A stretch of 64,000 nucleotides of DNA from Eukaryota sp. TZLM1-RC (GCA_040285825.1 JAUPSS010000004.1:4223658-4287657); one strand, 5' to 3'; positions 41,960 through 53,045 are shown, counted from the stretch's first letter. The notes: generated by a model not told the origin, from the letters alone. Made by a program: numbers and translations.

Positions 41960-42620
41960 ATTCATTTATTAAAAAACTTATAAATCAACATCTAAATAAT
42001 TCATCTCACCCAAAACAGAACAACTAGATGCAACTCTTTCATAGTGAGATCCAAGAGAAAGCAAAGCATCAGAAACCATCTTCAACATCCCCTTAAAAAT
42101 AGAAAGCACGATTCTATTTTGCCAAAACAAACTGTTCAAATTTACGTTAGTTCTTCCCTTTACAATCATTTCAAAATCTGCCAAGAAATGTAAAGTCGTG
42201 GGAGCAAGTGAACCAACAAAAGAAAAATACAAATGGATACAAATTGTATTTTGCATGCTATTGGGTGGACAATTTAAACAAAGGTTCACTGTATTTTTTG
42301 ATTTTGAAATTTTCAGCATTTGAAAAAGGATTATGAATCTCAGAATTAGCAAGCCTTTCATTTGAGACATTACAAAGATCAACAGACATTACATCCACTA
42401 AAATGAAGGCTCCATCTAGTCCAGGTAATATTACATCACCTCTATTTTTCTTATGAAAATCACCTTCAGCATCAAACAGATTTGACAACAGAGGTTCCAA
42501 GAAGGATTCAATTCTATGAAACTTCACATACAATATAATTGGTCTCTTACAGCATCGTGAATCTTGCTTCTAAAAGTAATAAAATGTTTACAATTTAACA
42601 AATGAGTATTTGTAATTTTT
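41960..42620 (-). pseudogene. Family V LINE 3' part, copy 1
   Basis: Minus-strand frames 42533-42258 and 42382-41978 contain the endonuclease-like domain (RGDVILPGLDG, ILVDVMSVD), a run LFWQNRIVLSIFKGMLK and the C-terminus MNYLDVDL. It is broken by a frame shift near 42300. The LINE extends further (to about 42830, LGLAK) than in unit 2. Confidence 0.75.
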
Positions 42621-43662
42621 CGAGAACATTTACAAATCAAATTATGAGGTAAATTATCAAGCCAGAAAAGGAACGAAAACTCATATTCAAAGTCCATGCA
42701 GAATCAGTTAAGAGAGTACCATAAACTTGAATAATTGTTGTTACTAAGGCAGAAAACGTACTATCACACAGATCTTCTAAAAGATTGGCAAAAGCGGGAT
42801 TCTTTTACTTGGCCAAGCCAAGTCTCACATCAAAATCCAAAATGAAAAAAAATGATGCTTCAATCACTGAAGATGATTTCATACATTGATGATGTAGTAT
42901 ATGCAATTCAATAATTGTGAAAAAAGCAACTCTATTTTTGCAGAAATAAATTGGCTTCTGCCTGAACCTACTTAAATGTGTTGTACTTTCAAAGTTTGCA
43001 ATTTCCACAATAGTTGGTTGAATTGAAATTAAACCCAAGTCCATCTCAGCTAGAGGTGACCTCCAAACCAAGCCTTTTTTCTATTCGTTGATTGTTTCGT
43101 TTTGGGTTTCACAGCTTTATCACAGAAGATAAATGGGGTACCAAAATCATCATCTCATTGACCATCCAAGATCCAAGTCTTCAATCAGTTTGGTCTCAAT
43201 TTCATGAATTGCTCTATGGTTTACCCTATGGAGAACGCGTAATACCCAAAGTTATATCCATAGACATAAACGAAAGGAATGGATTGTCAATCAGTTATTG
43301 ACCTAAAATGGTGCTGCAGAAGCTTGTGCTATAAAATGTTGACTTAGGTCCTTAACCAATTAGTACATTCTTACATCAAATGAGAAAATATTGAAGATGT
43401 CCAATGAATGAAAGAAACACACTTTTAAATCACCTACACAATTGGTTACACGTGTTTCTGTACCATTAGTGTAATCAAAGAGTAGTTGCAAATAAAGAAC
43501 GTGACATATCTCCAATTATCACTCAGCAAACAGGCAACCGAAAAAAAATTGAACTTGAACAAATAACAGAATTTATCAACTTGTGAAAACAACAGAAAGG
43601 TTTCTCCATTTGGAACAATAAAAACCTCCAAATAACCAACAATGGAAATAAATATATACAAC
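42621..43662. other. LINE debris, then unannotated sequence
   Basis: 42621-42830 continues the family V LINE on the minus strand (LGLAK at about 42805). 42840-43060 has another LINE tail (IYFCKNRVAFFTIIELHI). 43090-43660 has only small frames; that at 43092-43301 (LYGLPYGERVIPKV) is not recognised. Confidence 0.45.
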
Positions 43663-44230
43663 CTACTCTACGCCTAAATACTTTATTCTTAAGACATCAG
43701 CCCGATCTCCCCTCAAAACTAACCCAGTTTCTCGTACCTCAACCTTGTGTCCTACCTGGGAAAGACATCCCTTGATTACACCAGACAGAATGGCCAAGTA
43801 CCGCAGACCTGACAAATGATTAGGTAATTCAACATAATCATTGATGGGATTCCCTTTGAGTTCAAGGGAGTATTCATGGACTGGTTCGGATCCATGAACC
43901 TCTCCAGTGGAGAATGACTCTGCATAAACGTTGAGGTACATTTTGAATCCTACTTTGATACAATCAATGGCATCCTTGAAAGTTTTACAGGATAGTTGAG
44001 TTTTTACTAAAAAGTCATCAACAAGGCGTATACCCATGTTATAACCACTGACATGAGAATGTGAAAGACACATACAGTTTCTCAAGTTTGTCATTAGCAG
44101 CGTCAACTGATTCACAAGTTTTCAGAACAGATGTGACCACAGACCCATATGTAAGAACAAAGATTTCGGTATTCACTTTGTCGGATTTATCAAAGAGACT
44201 TTCACCCAGTTTTGTAAGATTAACTGACAT
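43663..44230 (-). CDS. TRAPPC3: TRAPPC3/Bet3, core subunit of the TRAPP tethering complex (one 28-nt intron)
   Basis: Exons 44230-44076 and 44047-43663 encode 179 residues, the usual length of Bet3. TRAPP activates Rab1/Ypt1 and tethers vesicles at the Golgi. Signature stretches are NTEIFVLTYGSVVTSVLK near the N-terminus, GYNMGIRLVDDFLVK after the intron, FKMYLNVYAESF, and NPINDYVELPNHLSGLRYLA. The Cys in QLSCKTF aligns with the palmitoylated Cys68 of mammalian Bet3. Without the intron the two parts are in different frames; splicing gives KL-GYNMG exactly as in the family. The gene is divergent from MAD1 with only 80 nt between start codons, so the two probably share a promoter region. Confidence 0.94.
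44048..44075 (-). other. 28-nt spliceosomal micro-intron in TRAPPC3
   Basis: On the minus strand it starts GTATGTGTCTTTC and ends TCTCATGTCAG. Phase 2. Removing it joins CT to T and restores the conserved GYN-x-G motif. Confidence 0.9.
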
Positions 44231-44310
44231 TCAGAAAGGATAACCGATAGATAGACCGATAGCAAAAAGATGACTTTGTAAAATTAAGTTTTTTCAAACT
44301 CGATCAAATC

Positions 44311-45732
44311 ATGTCTGCGCCTCCACTTAAACGAACAGCTTCTGTAGATGATAGCTACATAACTCAACTGGAAATGGAGGTAGAACGACTTCATACCAAA
44401 TTACAATCATCAGATGGGGTTCTAAAATCCACTATCGATCTTCACATGAAAGAGAAGACCCTTTTTACCAACAAAATTTCTGATCTGGAAGCATTACTCT
44501 CCAAGTATCAACAACAATTCTCCTCCTGCGATGAAGGACTCAAATCACAATTTGATTCCATGTCACGTCTACGATCTTCAACCGAACTTCACATTAATGA
44601 ACTTAAAGACCAGCAAGACGACACTGTTGCTACGCTAAAGTCTGAAATCAGTTGTTTGGAAGAGTCCAGTAGTGAGCTTGCCAGGGAACTCGAACATGAG
44701 AAGTTGGTCACCCAGGGTCTGAGACGACAGGTGGATGAATGGGTCGCTAAACATGGAGAGGTTAACAGAAAGCTGAGAGAAATGGAAGCCCAACGTGAGG
44801 TGTTAGAGGAGGAGGTCAAAATTTCTCGTGATGTAGTTCAAAAGCAAGCGGAAGTCAAGGAGATTCAAGAAGAAGTTTCCTCTCTTAAGTCTCAGTTAGA
44901 AGCTCAAATCAAACGTTGTGATGAATTGAGTGATACCAACAATGATTTAAAACAACAGTTAACTAATGTCTCTAAAGAAAGAAACTTACTTAAACTTTCT
45001 GTCGATGATTTGTCGAAACAGTTAAAAACTGTCGACTTTCGGGAAGTTGTTGATTCTCAAAGTCAACACGATTCATTGAAAACAAAGGCTTGTAACCTTC
45101 AATCAGAAAATGAAAGACTCTTGGGAGAAATCAATAGACTCAAAAGTTTAGTCAATCAAAGTCCTCTTGATTATGACCCTTCTAAGACCAAGGTATTGAC
45201 CTTTAAGGAAAACCCAATGAAGTTAGAATTAGCAAAGAAAAGCAATCAAATGGAACAATTACGAGCAGAAAATTACTCAATTAAGAATGAAGTACAAGTA
45301 TTAAAAGACGAAAAACGAATCTTAATGGAAGAATTGGAATCATTAAAAGGCCAGCAAGGGTCTAATCAGCAACTCTCACGTGATATTTCTGATCTTCAAT
45401 CAAAACTCTCCAGTTCCGAAACCAAATATGACCGGTTAAAAACCATTTTCCATCAACACGTTCATCATTTCAGAGAAGCAATCACTACTTTGACTGGTTG
45501 GCAAATAGAATTAGATGGAAACTATTTCAAGTTAAAAAACTTATACTCTGAGGCAAAGGACTACCTTGCATTTGAAAATCCTGAACCTGGTGTTTATTTA
45601 CTTGTAGAAACTAAAGGATTAGAGCAAATTAATTCAGAGTTGGTTGATTTCCTTACAAAAGTCAAGTCAATTCCAGCTTTTTTGGCCCAAATTATTTTAG
45701 AACAATTCAATCAGCAAACACTGGCGGTTTAA
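44311..45732 (+). CDS. MAD1: Spindle assembly checkpoint protein MAD1
   Basis: Mad1 brings Mad2 to unattached kinetochores and converts it to its closed, inhibitory form. The 473-residue protein is a long coiled coil (about 15-360). The Mad2-interaction motif is visible as TKVLTFKENP (about 293-302), in the expected place, after DYDPS. The RLK motif used for Bub1 binding is at about 374-376 (YDRLKTIF). The C-terminal RWD-like domain follows (about 375-473), with FREAITTLTGWQIEL and the very typical ending SIPAFLAQIILEQF. The protein is shorter than human MAD1 (718) because the N-terminal coiled coil is reduced. No intron. It ends 35 nt before the 3' end of the convergent AAR2 gene. Confidence 0.92.
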   Translation: MSAPPLKRTASVDDSYITQLEMEVERLHTKLQSSDGVLKSTIDLHMKEKTLFTNKISDLEALLSKYQQQFSSCDEGLKSQFDSMSRLRSSTELHINELKDQQDDTVATLKSEISCLEESSSELARELEHEKLVTQGLRRQVDEWVAKHGEVNRKLREMEAQREVLEEEVKISRDVVQKQAEVKEIQEEVSSLKSQLEAQIKRCDELSDTNNDLKQQLTNVSKERNLLKLSVDDLSKQLKTVDFREVVDSQSQHDSLKTKACNLQSENERLLGEINRLKSLVNQSPLDYDPSKTKVLTFKENPMKLELAKKSNQMEQLRAENYSIKNEVQVLKDEKRILMEELESLKGQQGSNQQLSRDISDLQSKLSSSETKYDRLKTIFHQHVHHFREAITTLTGWQIELDGNYFKLKNLYSEAKDYLAFENPEPGVYLLVETKGLEQINSELVDFLTKVKSIPAFLAQIILEQFNQQTLAV

Positions 45733-45767
45733 TAATATTTAAACAAGTGATTTATTTTTTTAATTTG

Positions 45768-46727
45768 TTATTTTTCTAATTCGACAAGAGGGAGTTCATC
45801 AATACAATAACTACTGATTGATTGACTGATTGATTTCAACTGTTTCCGAAATTTATTCAGTTCACCATTACATTTAGAATTTTCTATAATTTTTTCTAGT
45901 ACCATTCCAATATTCAAAGTATTTGTTATAGAGTTGAAGATCAATTCTACATCATCAACTGAAAAAATGCTCAATTGGTGAACAAAAACTCCTAAAAACT
46001 GTTCGATAAACTGTTCGTATTTCTTCTGAGTAAACAAACTCTCTGAATTAGAAATTATTTCGATAAATCTGTTATAATAATAAAGACCAGAATAATTCTC
46101 GCACAAATACAATAAAATAAAAGAAATTTGAAAATAACTCAAAAGTGAAATTCTTGAATATTTTTCCATTAATTCTTCAAGAAACCAACTCTGATCCAAG
46201 ACCTTTGCAGTCTTTTCCTTTCCTTTGAATTTTGACACCATCTTACTCAAGGATGGAAGTTTAGGGAAGTGGATCAGCTGATCAGAGTTGTAGTGATCGG
46301 AAAGCAGCGAGTCAACAAGTGAAGACACAATATGACATGAAAAAGTAGACCAAGAGATATAGTAGTCAAGGTTGTAGGGAATAGAAGGACAAGTGGGTGA
46401 AGAGGCTGGTGAGAGTCTTTCGCAATGTTCAAACACATTGAGTTTGGTATTCCATTGAAGTATCAGGACTTCATTGGGGATAAAAACATGAAAAAAGAAC
46501 ACAGAAGTAGCTTGATTGGGAAGTGAGTATTTAAAGCAATGTAAGGAAGGGGGAATGTGTATGAATTGAACTTCTGAATAAGAAAGGCTGTATTGTTGAA
46601 GGTCTATTTGAAAGATAAGACCATCAGGGATATTAACCAACATCAACGAAGCTCCATGATATTTGGCTTGAGCTCTCAGTTGGTCCGATGGTGGGATGAC
46701 TTTGACATTTGGAATGATATCAAGCAT
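45768..46727 (-). CDS. AAR2: AAR2 splicing factor
   Basis: AAR2 binds Prp8 during assembly of the U5 snRNP and is later exchanged for Brr2. The 319-residue protein has the family N-terminus: GASLMLVNIPDGLIFQIDL followed by FIHIPPSLHCFKYSL and a beta segment FFFHVFIPNEVLILQWN. The C-terminal half is helical with LLSYFQISFILLYLC and FLGVFVHQLSIFS, as in the alpha-helical AAR2 domain. Length fits the family (about 350-385). Finding AAR2 and DNAJC17 here agrees with a working spliceosome that handles the micro-introns. Confidence 0.85.
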   Translation of the reverse strand: MLDIIPNVKVIPPSDQLRAQAKYHGASLMLVNIPDGLIFQIDLQQYSLSYSEVQFIHIPPSLHCFKYSLPNQATSVFFFHVFIPNEVLILQWNTKLNVFEHCERLSPASSPTCPSIPYNLDYYISWSTFSCHIVSSLVDSLLSDHYNSDQLIHFPKLPSLSKMVSKFKGKEKTAKVLDQSWFLEELMEKYSRISLLSYFQISFILLYLCENYSGLYYYNRFIEIISNSESLFTQKKYEQFIEQFLGVFVHQLSIFSVDDVELIFNSITNTLNIGMVLEKIIENSKCNGELNKFRKQLKSISQSISSYCIDELPLVELEK

Positions 46728-47159
46728 TAAACCTTAAATTTTGGTGTGAAATCAGTATTTAGGTAGGAAGCAAATGCTTTCCTGAGAATGAACATACTTT
46801 GAGGTGCCTTATGTGAATTACCATTTCCATTCCCATTCCCATTCCCAGTTAATTCCCAAAATGTTTTTTACATCATCTCTTCTCATGACACGGACTTGTG
46901 AACTGTTACCGAAGTCTCCCATTCTTCTTCTTCCCTTGTTTATATTTTAGTGCTCAATTCCGCATCATTCAACTTCCCCCTACAGCAATAAACATAAATC
47001 AATACATTCAAAGAGTCTATGATTTACTTCTTTACAACGTTAGGGATGTTGAACAAGGACAGAAACCTTGAGATACGAACAGAGTTTTGAAGAATAACTT
47101 TGCCATATTGAATATTGTTAAAAGATGTACTACACATCTTTTTTTTATTTAAATTTTAT
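46728..47159. other. Intergenic region with short TTCCCA-type tandem repeat
   Basis: Near 46821-46852 the sequence has four to five units of a 6-nt repeat (ccatttccattcccattccc). No gene seen. Confidence 0.5.
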
Positions 47160-47285
47160 TTTATTCTAAACCTATAAATCAACATCTAAAAAATCCATCT
47201 CTCCCAAAACAAAAACACTAGATGCAACTCTCTCATAGTGAGATCCAAGAGAAAGCAAAGCATCTGAAACCATCTTCAACATCCT
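47160..47285 (-). repeat. Family V LINE, 5'-truncated 3' tail
   Basis: About 125 nt match the C-terminal codons of family V (MDFLDVDL ending at 47172) with its stop. It is a very short insertion: 5' truncation left only the last 40 codons. Confidence 0.75.
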
Positions 47286-47611
47286 ACTACACATCTCGTT
47301 AAAATTTGAATAGATTAAATAAAAAACATAAACTGTATTTGTTTTCAATATCATTACTCATTAATTCTATTGTGGAGCATAAAAGCGTCCTCAGCATTTA
47401 AACGACTGTCCAAATTTCGCCTCATCACTGAAGCCAACATATCTCGCTGACTAGTGACACCAAAGATTGTGCCAAGAAAATGTGTTTGGTCGATAAATGA
47501 TTAAGCAAGAATAGACTAGCTATACTGCGAAACATCTCCTTTGATCTCTTCTAATCTGGTGGAGCCAGATGTGGAAAATATTTGAAATACTCTCAATCTA
47601 TTGGTCCTGAA

Positions 47612-47788
47612 TCATGACTTCTGATCATCATGATTACTATCATCAAATTGTAGACGACGTGAGGCAAAATAGACATCTTGCTCAAAACCTTCTTCAGCAA
47701 AAGATGGTGAAGAAAAGAAAGACGCAACGTGAACATCAGGAAGGTCGGATAAAGTTCTTGCACCAAGAATCTGGGTAAAAGAAGACAT
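47612..47788 (-). CDS. Small ORF, unrecognised, possibly the start of a broken gene
   Basis: 58 codons from ATG 47788: MSSFTQILGARTLSDL, then FASRRLQFDDSN, then stop. The composition looks like a host protein rather than a LINE. It lies 100 nt from the border of composite unit 2, so it may be a gene remnant separated by that insertion. No function can be given. Confidence 0.3.
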   Translation of the reverse strand: MSSFTQILGARTLSDLPDVHVASFFSSPSFAEEGFEQDVYFASRRLQFDDSNHDDQKS

Positions 47789-48250
47789 TGAAAAAAAACG
47801 GGAATGAGATGGGAATAGGATAGGAAATGCATATGAAATGGTTTTCACAGTATGTTTTTTTAAATATTTATTTATCAGATATATAGTGTTGATGATCCTG
47901 AAATGGGAAGTTAATGTAGATGAGGATTTCATTGTGAAGCTATCAATTGGAGATAATGGCATGAAAAGTATAAAAATAATATAAGTGATGAAATGAAATT
48001 CAAATGCGAATAAGAGTAATAATAGTAACCCAACCAAACTCCACTCACCAACTTTTGTACTATGTAGTTCTTTTTTGAAGAAACGAAAACATTCAAGATG
48101 TAACCTTGAGCGATATGTACTACTAATAAAAATTTGAAACTAACTTTACTTTGAATTGACAACTATGAGACTGATTGATTTCATCAAATTTCCAAAGTGA
48201 GGAACCAAGTTTTAATCATTTCTAACTGTTTCCCTTGTGTGTTGACTGTC

Positions 48251-50040
48251 ATGGATAACGCTCTACAAACCACCACTGTGTGAGCGTCGGTCAACCAGTT
48301 CTTCGACTCAGAGGAACGAAAAGCTAAGGAACGCCAGTTCTAAGTTCTTGCTAGTATTGGAGCCTCTGTTTCGACTTTGTTTGTGAAAGAGAACCCAAAC
48401 AAAAAAACCATTCGAATACCATTCTCTGCTTTTCCAAGCGTTCGAACATCTCGTTCAGCACTTTTGGCCTCGACGCCCACTGAATGAAACCACGTCAGCC
48501 GACGGTGGTAGATTCTGGTGCAATTCTAGTCTACTTAACAGTCGAGAATTCAACTGAGGTAAGCTTTCTGCCAGCTGTTGGCTGACTCCCCTGTTGTTTG
48601 GAAACACAATTTTTTCAAGAGCTGTGCCTTGTGTCTCAATTGCCCAAGTCCCAAAAAGTACGTTAAGTGTGTACTTCAAGTTCTTTAGCCGGACGTCACC
48701 ATTTTACAATAATATCAGGAAATGCACCAACATATGTCTTGACCCACTGGATAAATATGACAGCTATTGCCTATATTGGTTGGAGTCAATATGTTGGAAA
48801 CATCAATCAGAAATGACCGGTTTACCATCAGTATAAAATCTGCAGCAACAATCTTTTAGTCAGAACTGAATATTTTATCTTTTCTAGAAAATAACTGCCC
48901 TGAGGTTATGAAAAGACACTCTCTCACGCCTTTGTCCAATTGTTCAACATGCTTCTGCAATTTGGATAAAGAGCTGAATCTATTTTCACAAAGCTAAATG
49001 AAACCAAAGAGCTCTTGAACAACCTTTATTGGTTTTTTGATAAATCTAAATTTTATTAATTATACCATTTTTTCCACTGGTGATTCTTTGCGGTTGATGT
49101 TCACACATAAGGCGAGGAAGACATTCAGTCGCCCAACTAAAACGGAATTTGAGTCGAGACGTGTCTCTCGAAACTATGATTTTCATAACTCTGAAAGGAA
49201 AAAAAAGTATAATGCCCATACAAAAACTAATCCACAGCAAAGACCACGGTTATCAGTGAATGAACACCCCAATTATCGAGATCCTGAAGAAAATTTCTTT
49301 TTTGTAGATATTGATCCCAGCCACAGCAATTTTCAACTTTTGTGGTTAGACATCTGGTTCTTTCCGAAATGTTGCACCTGTGGTTGAGGATTCTGGCTTG
49401 CTGCTGAACCCAATAGAACGAACATCAAATGACCCTACTCTCACTCAAGCAAATCCTAATACTTATTCCGTTTAGAGATTCCAAGAGTATCTGATTGAAA
49501 TAAGTTTACTTTATGTTTCTGAATCAGAGAAGGAGCCTGAATATTCTTCAATTAAGAGTCCAAATCTGCAGCGTGGTGCAAGAAAAAAAACTTAGAAGAA
49601 ATAAGTTTGATTTTTTCATACGAAGACAAAAGAGAACAGCTAGTTTTATTAACAAAATAAAGGCTTGTCTGAAGGAAAAAACACTATAGTTTGGTTCGGC
49701 AATGGCGGCGGTGGTTCATCTCGTCAAGCTGTGAAATCCCCCAGAAAGAACTTCTCAAACAAATCCAAATGCACTTTGAAAACGTCAAAGTGGGGAACGA
49801 GTTTATGACCTCAGTAAAAGTGAATTGCTGTAAGGTCTTCCATAGAAAGATATAACATGATGACGGAAGGGTAAATAAGGCTAAGTTCGATTGCCCTCGA
49901 TGTCAGACCAACTGGTCTAGGGACATCTCAGCCTCCAGAAATCAACTGGAGATTGCAATCAGTGAGTATTTTACTGGTACTAGGCCAGAATCATTCCGAA
50001 GACCAAGGCGTGTGAGACGTCCAAGGAGTCAGCAGTAGCT
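48251..50040 (+). pseudogene. TnpB/Fanzor-like RuvC nuclease, lineage 2, copy 2 (decayed)
   Basis: It has the same motifs as copy 1: start MDNALQTTTV at 48251 with an in-frame TGA soon after; RuvC-I-like FFFVDIDPSHSNF at about 49300; FGNGGG at about 49700; CPRCQTNWSRDISASRNQL at about 49890-49945. This copy keeps Arg-Asp in the RuvC-III motif where copy 1 has Trp-Asp. A basic tail RPRRVRRPRSQQ ends at a stop near 50037, which gives the likely original C-terminus. Frame breaks make it inactive. Confidence 0.5.
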
Positions 50041-50216
50041 GTTTTCATCAACGTATTTTCAAGGTGTTTGGTGTGTACTAACCCTTGGTGCTGAGAAGTT
50101 TACATCAGTGTTGCCAACAGATTAAAAACATTTAACTTTTCAACTTAAGTCATTTACCAGTGGAATATCAAGAAGTTGATGCTGATTTCAGGCAACTGAA
50201 TAGAATGATTCAATAA

Positions 50217-50627
50217 GTGACTACAATCAGTCAACCAACCAATGTACAAGCTGAAATGCAACAAACAGTTAGAAAAAAGGGATTGTTCGATAAAGTCGCT
50301 GCCAAGATGTCCAATGTAACCAATCTCCATGTAGAAAATGAACTGAAATTTTATCTCAAAGAAGGTACTGTTGATTATGAAACTGATCCCTATCTGTGGT
50401 GGAAGGAGAATGTGAAGAAGTATCCAAGCTTAGCTAAGATTGCAAAAGATTATCTTGTTGTACAACCCAGTTCCGCTTCAAGCGAGCGCCTTTTTTCAGC
50501 CGCTAGTCAAATAATCAGCAAAAAGAGAGCCCGTTTAAACGAAGATACTGCAAGATGCTTGTTATGTTTGAGGTCATGGTATAAAAAGCAACAGTTTATG
50601 GATTGCAGACACGTGAGTAGATTTTAG
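50217..50627 (+). pseudogene. hAT transposase C-terminal dimerisation domain, copy 2
   Basis: The 136-codon frame differs from copy 1 at only a handful of residues (for example KKG for KNG and KKRAR for KKRTR). Same SSASSERLFSAASQ motif. It starts 180 nt after the RuvC relic. Confidence 0.8.
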
Positions 50628-50839
50628 TTTTTGGTTTGATTAGTTTGAAATAAAGTATGATTTTTATTTGAAATAACATGATATTTGAACAGAACAATGT
50701 CTATGATGATGTTGAACGGGATTTGAGTCAATGGACGTAAGAATGAGTCGAGTTGATTTAACTTAACTAGACTCAAATCGAAATCCTGAGTGTTGGCGAT
50801 AGTTATTCAATATCCTTTTGGTTTTTTAATAATATTCAT

Positions 50840-51483
50840 TTATTAAAAAACTTATAAATCAACATCTAAATAATCCATCTCTCCCAAAACAACACAGCTA
50901 GATGTAACTCTCTCATAGTGAAATCCAAGAGAAAGCAAAGCATCAGAAACCGTCTTCAACATCCCCTTAAAAATAGAAAACACAATTGTATTTTGCCAAA
51001 ACAAACTATTCAAATTTCTGTTAGTTCTTCTCTTTACAATCATTTCAAAATCTGTCAGAAAACGAATAGCCGTGGGAGCAAGTGAACCAACAAAAGAAAA
51101 ATACAAATGGAGACAAATTGTATTTTGCATGCTGTCGGGTGGACAATTTAAACAAAGGTTCACTGTATTTCTTGATTTTGAAATTTTCAGCATTTGAAAG
51201 AAGATTATGAATTTCAGAATTAGCAAGCCTTTCATTTGAGAAATTACAAAGATCAACAGACATTACATCCACTAAAATGAAGGCTCCATCTAATCCAGGT
51301 AATATGACATCACCTCTATTATTCTTATGAAAATCATCTTCAGTATCAAACAGATTTGACAACAGGGGTTCCAAAAAGGATTCAATTCTATGAGACTTCC
51401 ACATACAATATAATTGGTGTCTTACAGCATCGTCAGCCTTGCTTCTAAAAGTAATAAAATGTTTACAATTTAACAAATGAGTA
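50840..51483 (-). pseudogene. Family V LINE 3' part, copy 2
   Basis: Minus-strand frames 51476-51045 and 51256-50852 contain CKHFITFRSKADDAV, RGDVILPGLDG, ILVDVMSVD and the C-terminus MDYLDVDL. A one-base difference near 51095 splits the frame. The 3' end adjoins the hAT part (ttataaatcaacatctaaat). Confidence 0.75.
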
Positions 51484-51632
51484 AGAACTTATCGTTCTTC
51501 ATTACATGATGCTGTTAGAGACACTGTTTTCAATATGGCACAAACTGCAAGGATATCGTGTATCAAAGAGCCCCTGCTGAAGGAAACACTTTCTGTGAAT
51601 AATTTTGGTTCTGATGATAGAGGTGATGTATA

Positions 51633-52258
51633 ACAATTCCTCAAATTTATAACACTCTCTTAACTGATTATGGATGGATTTTGAATATGAGATTTCGTTC
51701 CATTATCTGACCTAATGATTTACCTCATAATTGAATTTGTAAATGTTCTCGAAAAATTACAATTACCCATTTGTCATATTTATTGATTTTGCACACTTAA
51801 TTAAATTAACTCATAACTAATGGGACGACTATCATTGAACCAAGATTTCCTCTACAAAATCTTGATCTGCTTGCTGTCTAGCTAAAGCTTCTCTTATTCG
51901 ATTGAAAAACCGTGGTAATCTATTAATAATGGCAAATTAAATCCGTGAACGCCATAAAAAAATATCAAATCTTTTCATTGTTTTTTCATGCACCACTTTT
52001 TGGAAGTCATCCAAAAAAGTTTCTGCTTCAACTGATAATCTTCCATTTATCGAAAATGGGAAAGCAATAAAAACCAGCTGTGTATTTCTATCGACATTAG
52101 CCTCTTCAAGATCTTCATCATATTTTCTATGTTTCTCTTTTGCTTTAAAATCCAGAGCAGCCACAGGATTAAGTTTTCTTCTGTGAACCAAAGTATCATT
52201 TGCAACATTACATGAGACAATGTCAACAATAGCTTCAGAATTATCAATCCAATCACAG
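51633..52258. other. Spacer of the palindrome, made of LINE pieces
   Basis: 51633-51776 is a plus-strand family V fragment (around atgagatttcgttccattat). 51777-52258 is the 3' tail and C-terminal codons of a minus-strand family II LINE that continues into the right arm to 52410. Confidence 0.75.
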
Positions 52259-52410
52259 TATACATCACCTCTATCATCAGAACCAAAATTATTCACAGAA
52301 AGTGTTTCCTTCAGCAGGGGCTCTTTGATACACGATATCCTTGCAGTTTGTGCCATATTGAAAACAGTGTCTCTAACAGCATCATGTAATGAAGAACGAT
52401 AAGTTCTTAC
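51777..52410 (-). pseudogene. Family II LINE 3' part
   Basis: Frame 52356-51937 encodes MAQTARISCIKEPLLKETL, RGDVYCDWIDNSEAIVDI and the following basic segment. The tail carries cacacttaattaaattaact. At 52410 it joins the plus-strand family V piece. Confidence 0.8.
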
Positions 52411-53045
52411 TCATTTGTTAAATTGTAAACATTTTATTACTTTTAGAAGCAAGGCTGACGATGCTGTAAGACACCAATTATATTGTATGTGGAAGTCTCA
52501 TAGAATTGAATCCTTTTTGGAACCCCTGTTGTCAAATCTGTTTGATACTGAAGATGATTTTCATAAGAATAATAGAGGTGATGTCATATTACCTGGATTA
52601 GATGGAGCCTTCATTTTAGTGGATGTAATGTCTGTTGATCTTTGTAATTTCTCAAATGAAAGGCTTGCTAATTCTGAAATTCATAATCTTCTTTCAAATG
52701 CTGAAAATTTCAAAATCAAGAAATACAGTGAACCTTTGTTTAAATTGTCCACCCGACAGCATGCAAAATACAATTTGTCTCCATTTGTATTTTTCTTTGT
52801 TGGTTCACTTGCTCCCACGGCTATTCGTTTTCTGACAGATTTTGAAATGATTGTAAAGAGAAGAACTAACAGAAATTTGAATAGTTTGTTTTGGCAAAAA
52901 TACAATTGTGTTTTCTATTTTTAAGGGGATGTTGAAGACGGTTTCTGATGCTTTGCTTTCTCTTGGATTTCACTATGAGAGAGTTACATCTAGCTGTGTT
53001 GTTTTGGGAGAGATGGATTATTTAGATGTTGATTTATAAGTTTTT
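52411..53045 (+). pseudogene. Family V LINE 3' part, copy 3 (inverted)
   Basis: The plus-strand frame 52415-52924 carries CKHFITFRSKADDAV, RGDVILPGLDG and LFWQKYNCVFYF; an extra A near 52900 shifts the frame just before the end. After the shift the family C-terminus MDYLDVDL is at 53010-53038. Confidence 0.75.

Larger units (their letters stand above)
39105..42620. repeat. Composite repeat unit, copy 1 (Fanzor-like + hAT + LINE V)
   Basis: From tgttgatgatcctgaaatgg onward this unit runs parallel to the unit at 47886-51483 with about 95% identity by eye, indels included. It holds in order a decayed RuvC nuclease gene, a hAT dimerisation domain and, on the opposite strand, the 3' half of a family V LINE. 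Confidence 0.85.
47886..51483. repeat. Composite repeat unit, copy 2 (Fanzor-like + hAT + LINE V)
   Basis: It is a near copy of 39105-42620 with the same element order. Its LINE part is cut at 51483 (after caatttaacaaatgagt), where it joins a plus-strand family II fragment. It forms most of the left arm of the large palindrome. Confidence 0.85.
48333..51632 (+). repeat. Left arm of a large palindrome
   Basis: The arm is inverted relative to 52259-55542. It contains the RuvC relic, the hAT domain, the family V LINE part and a piece of family II LINE (51484-51632). The inner 1.5 kb matches the other arm almost base for base apart from one-base homopolymer differences; the outer part shows more changes. 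Confidence 0.85.

Noticed and set aside
43092-43301. ORF with LYGLPYGERVIPKV as a host gene
   Set aside because: Not recognised, no good start context, surrounded by LINE debris; too weak to call.
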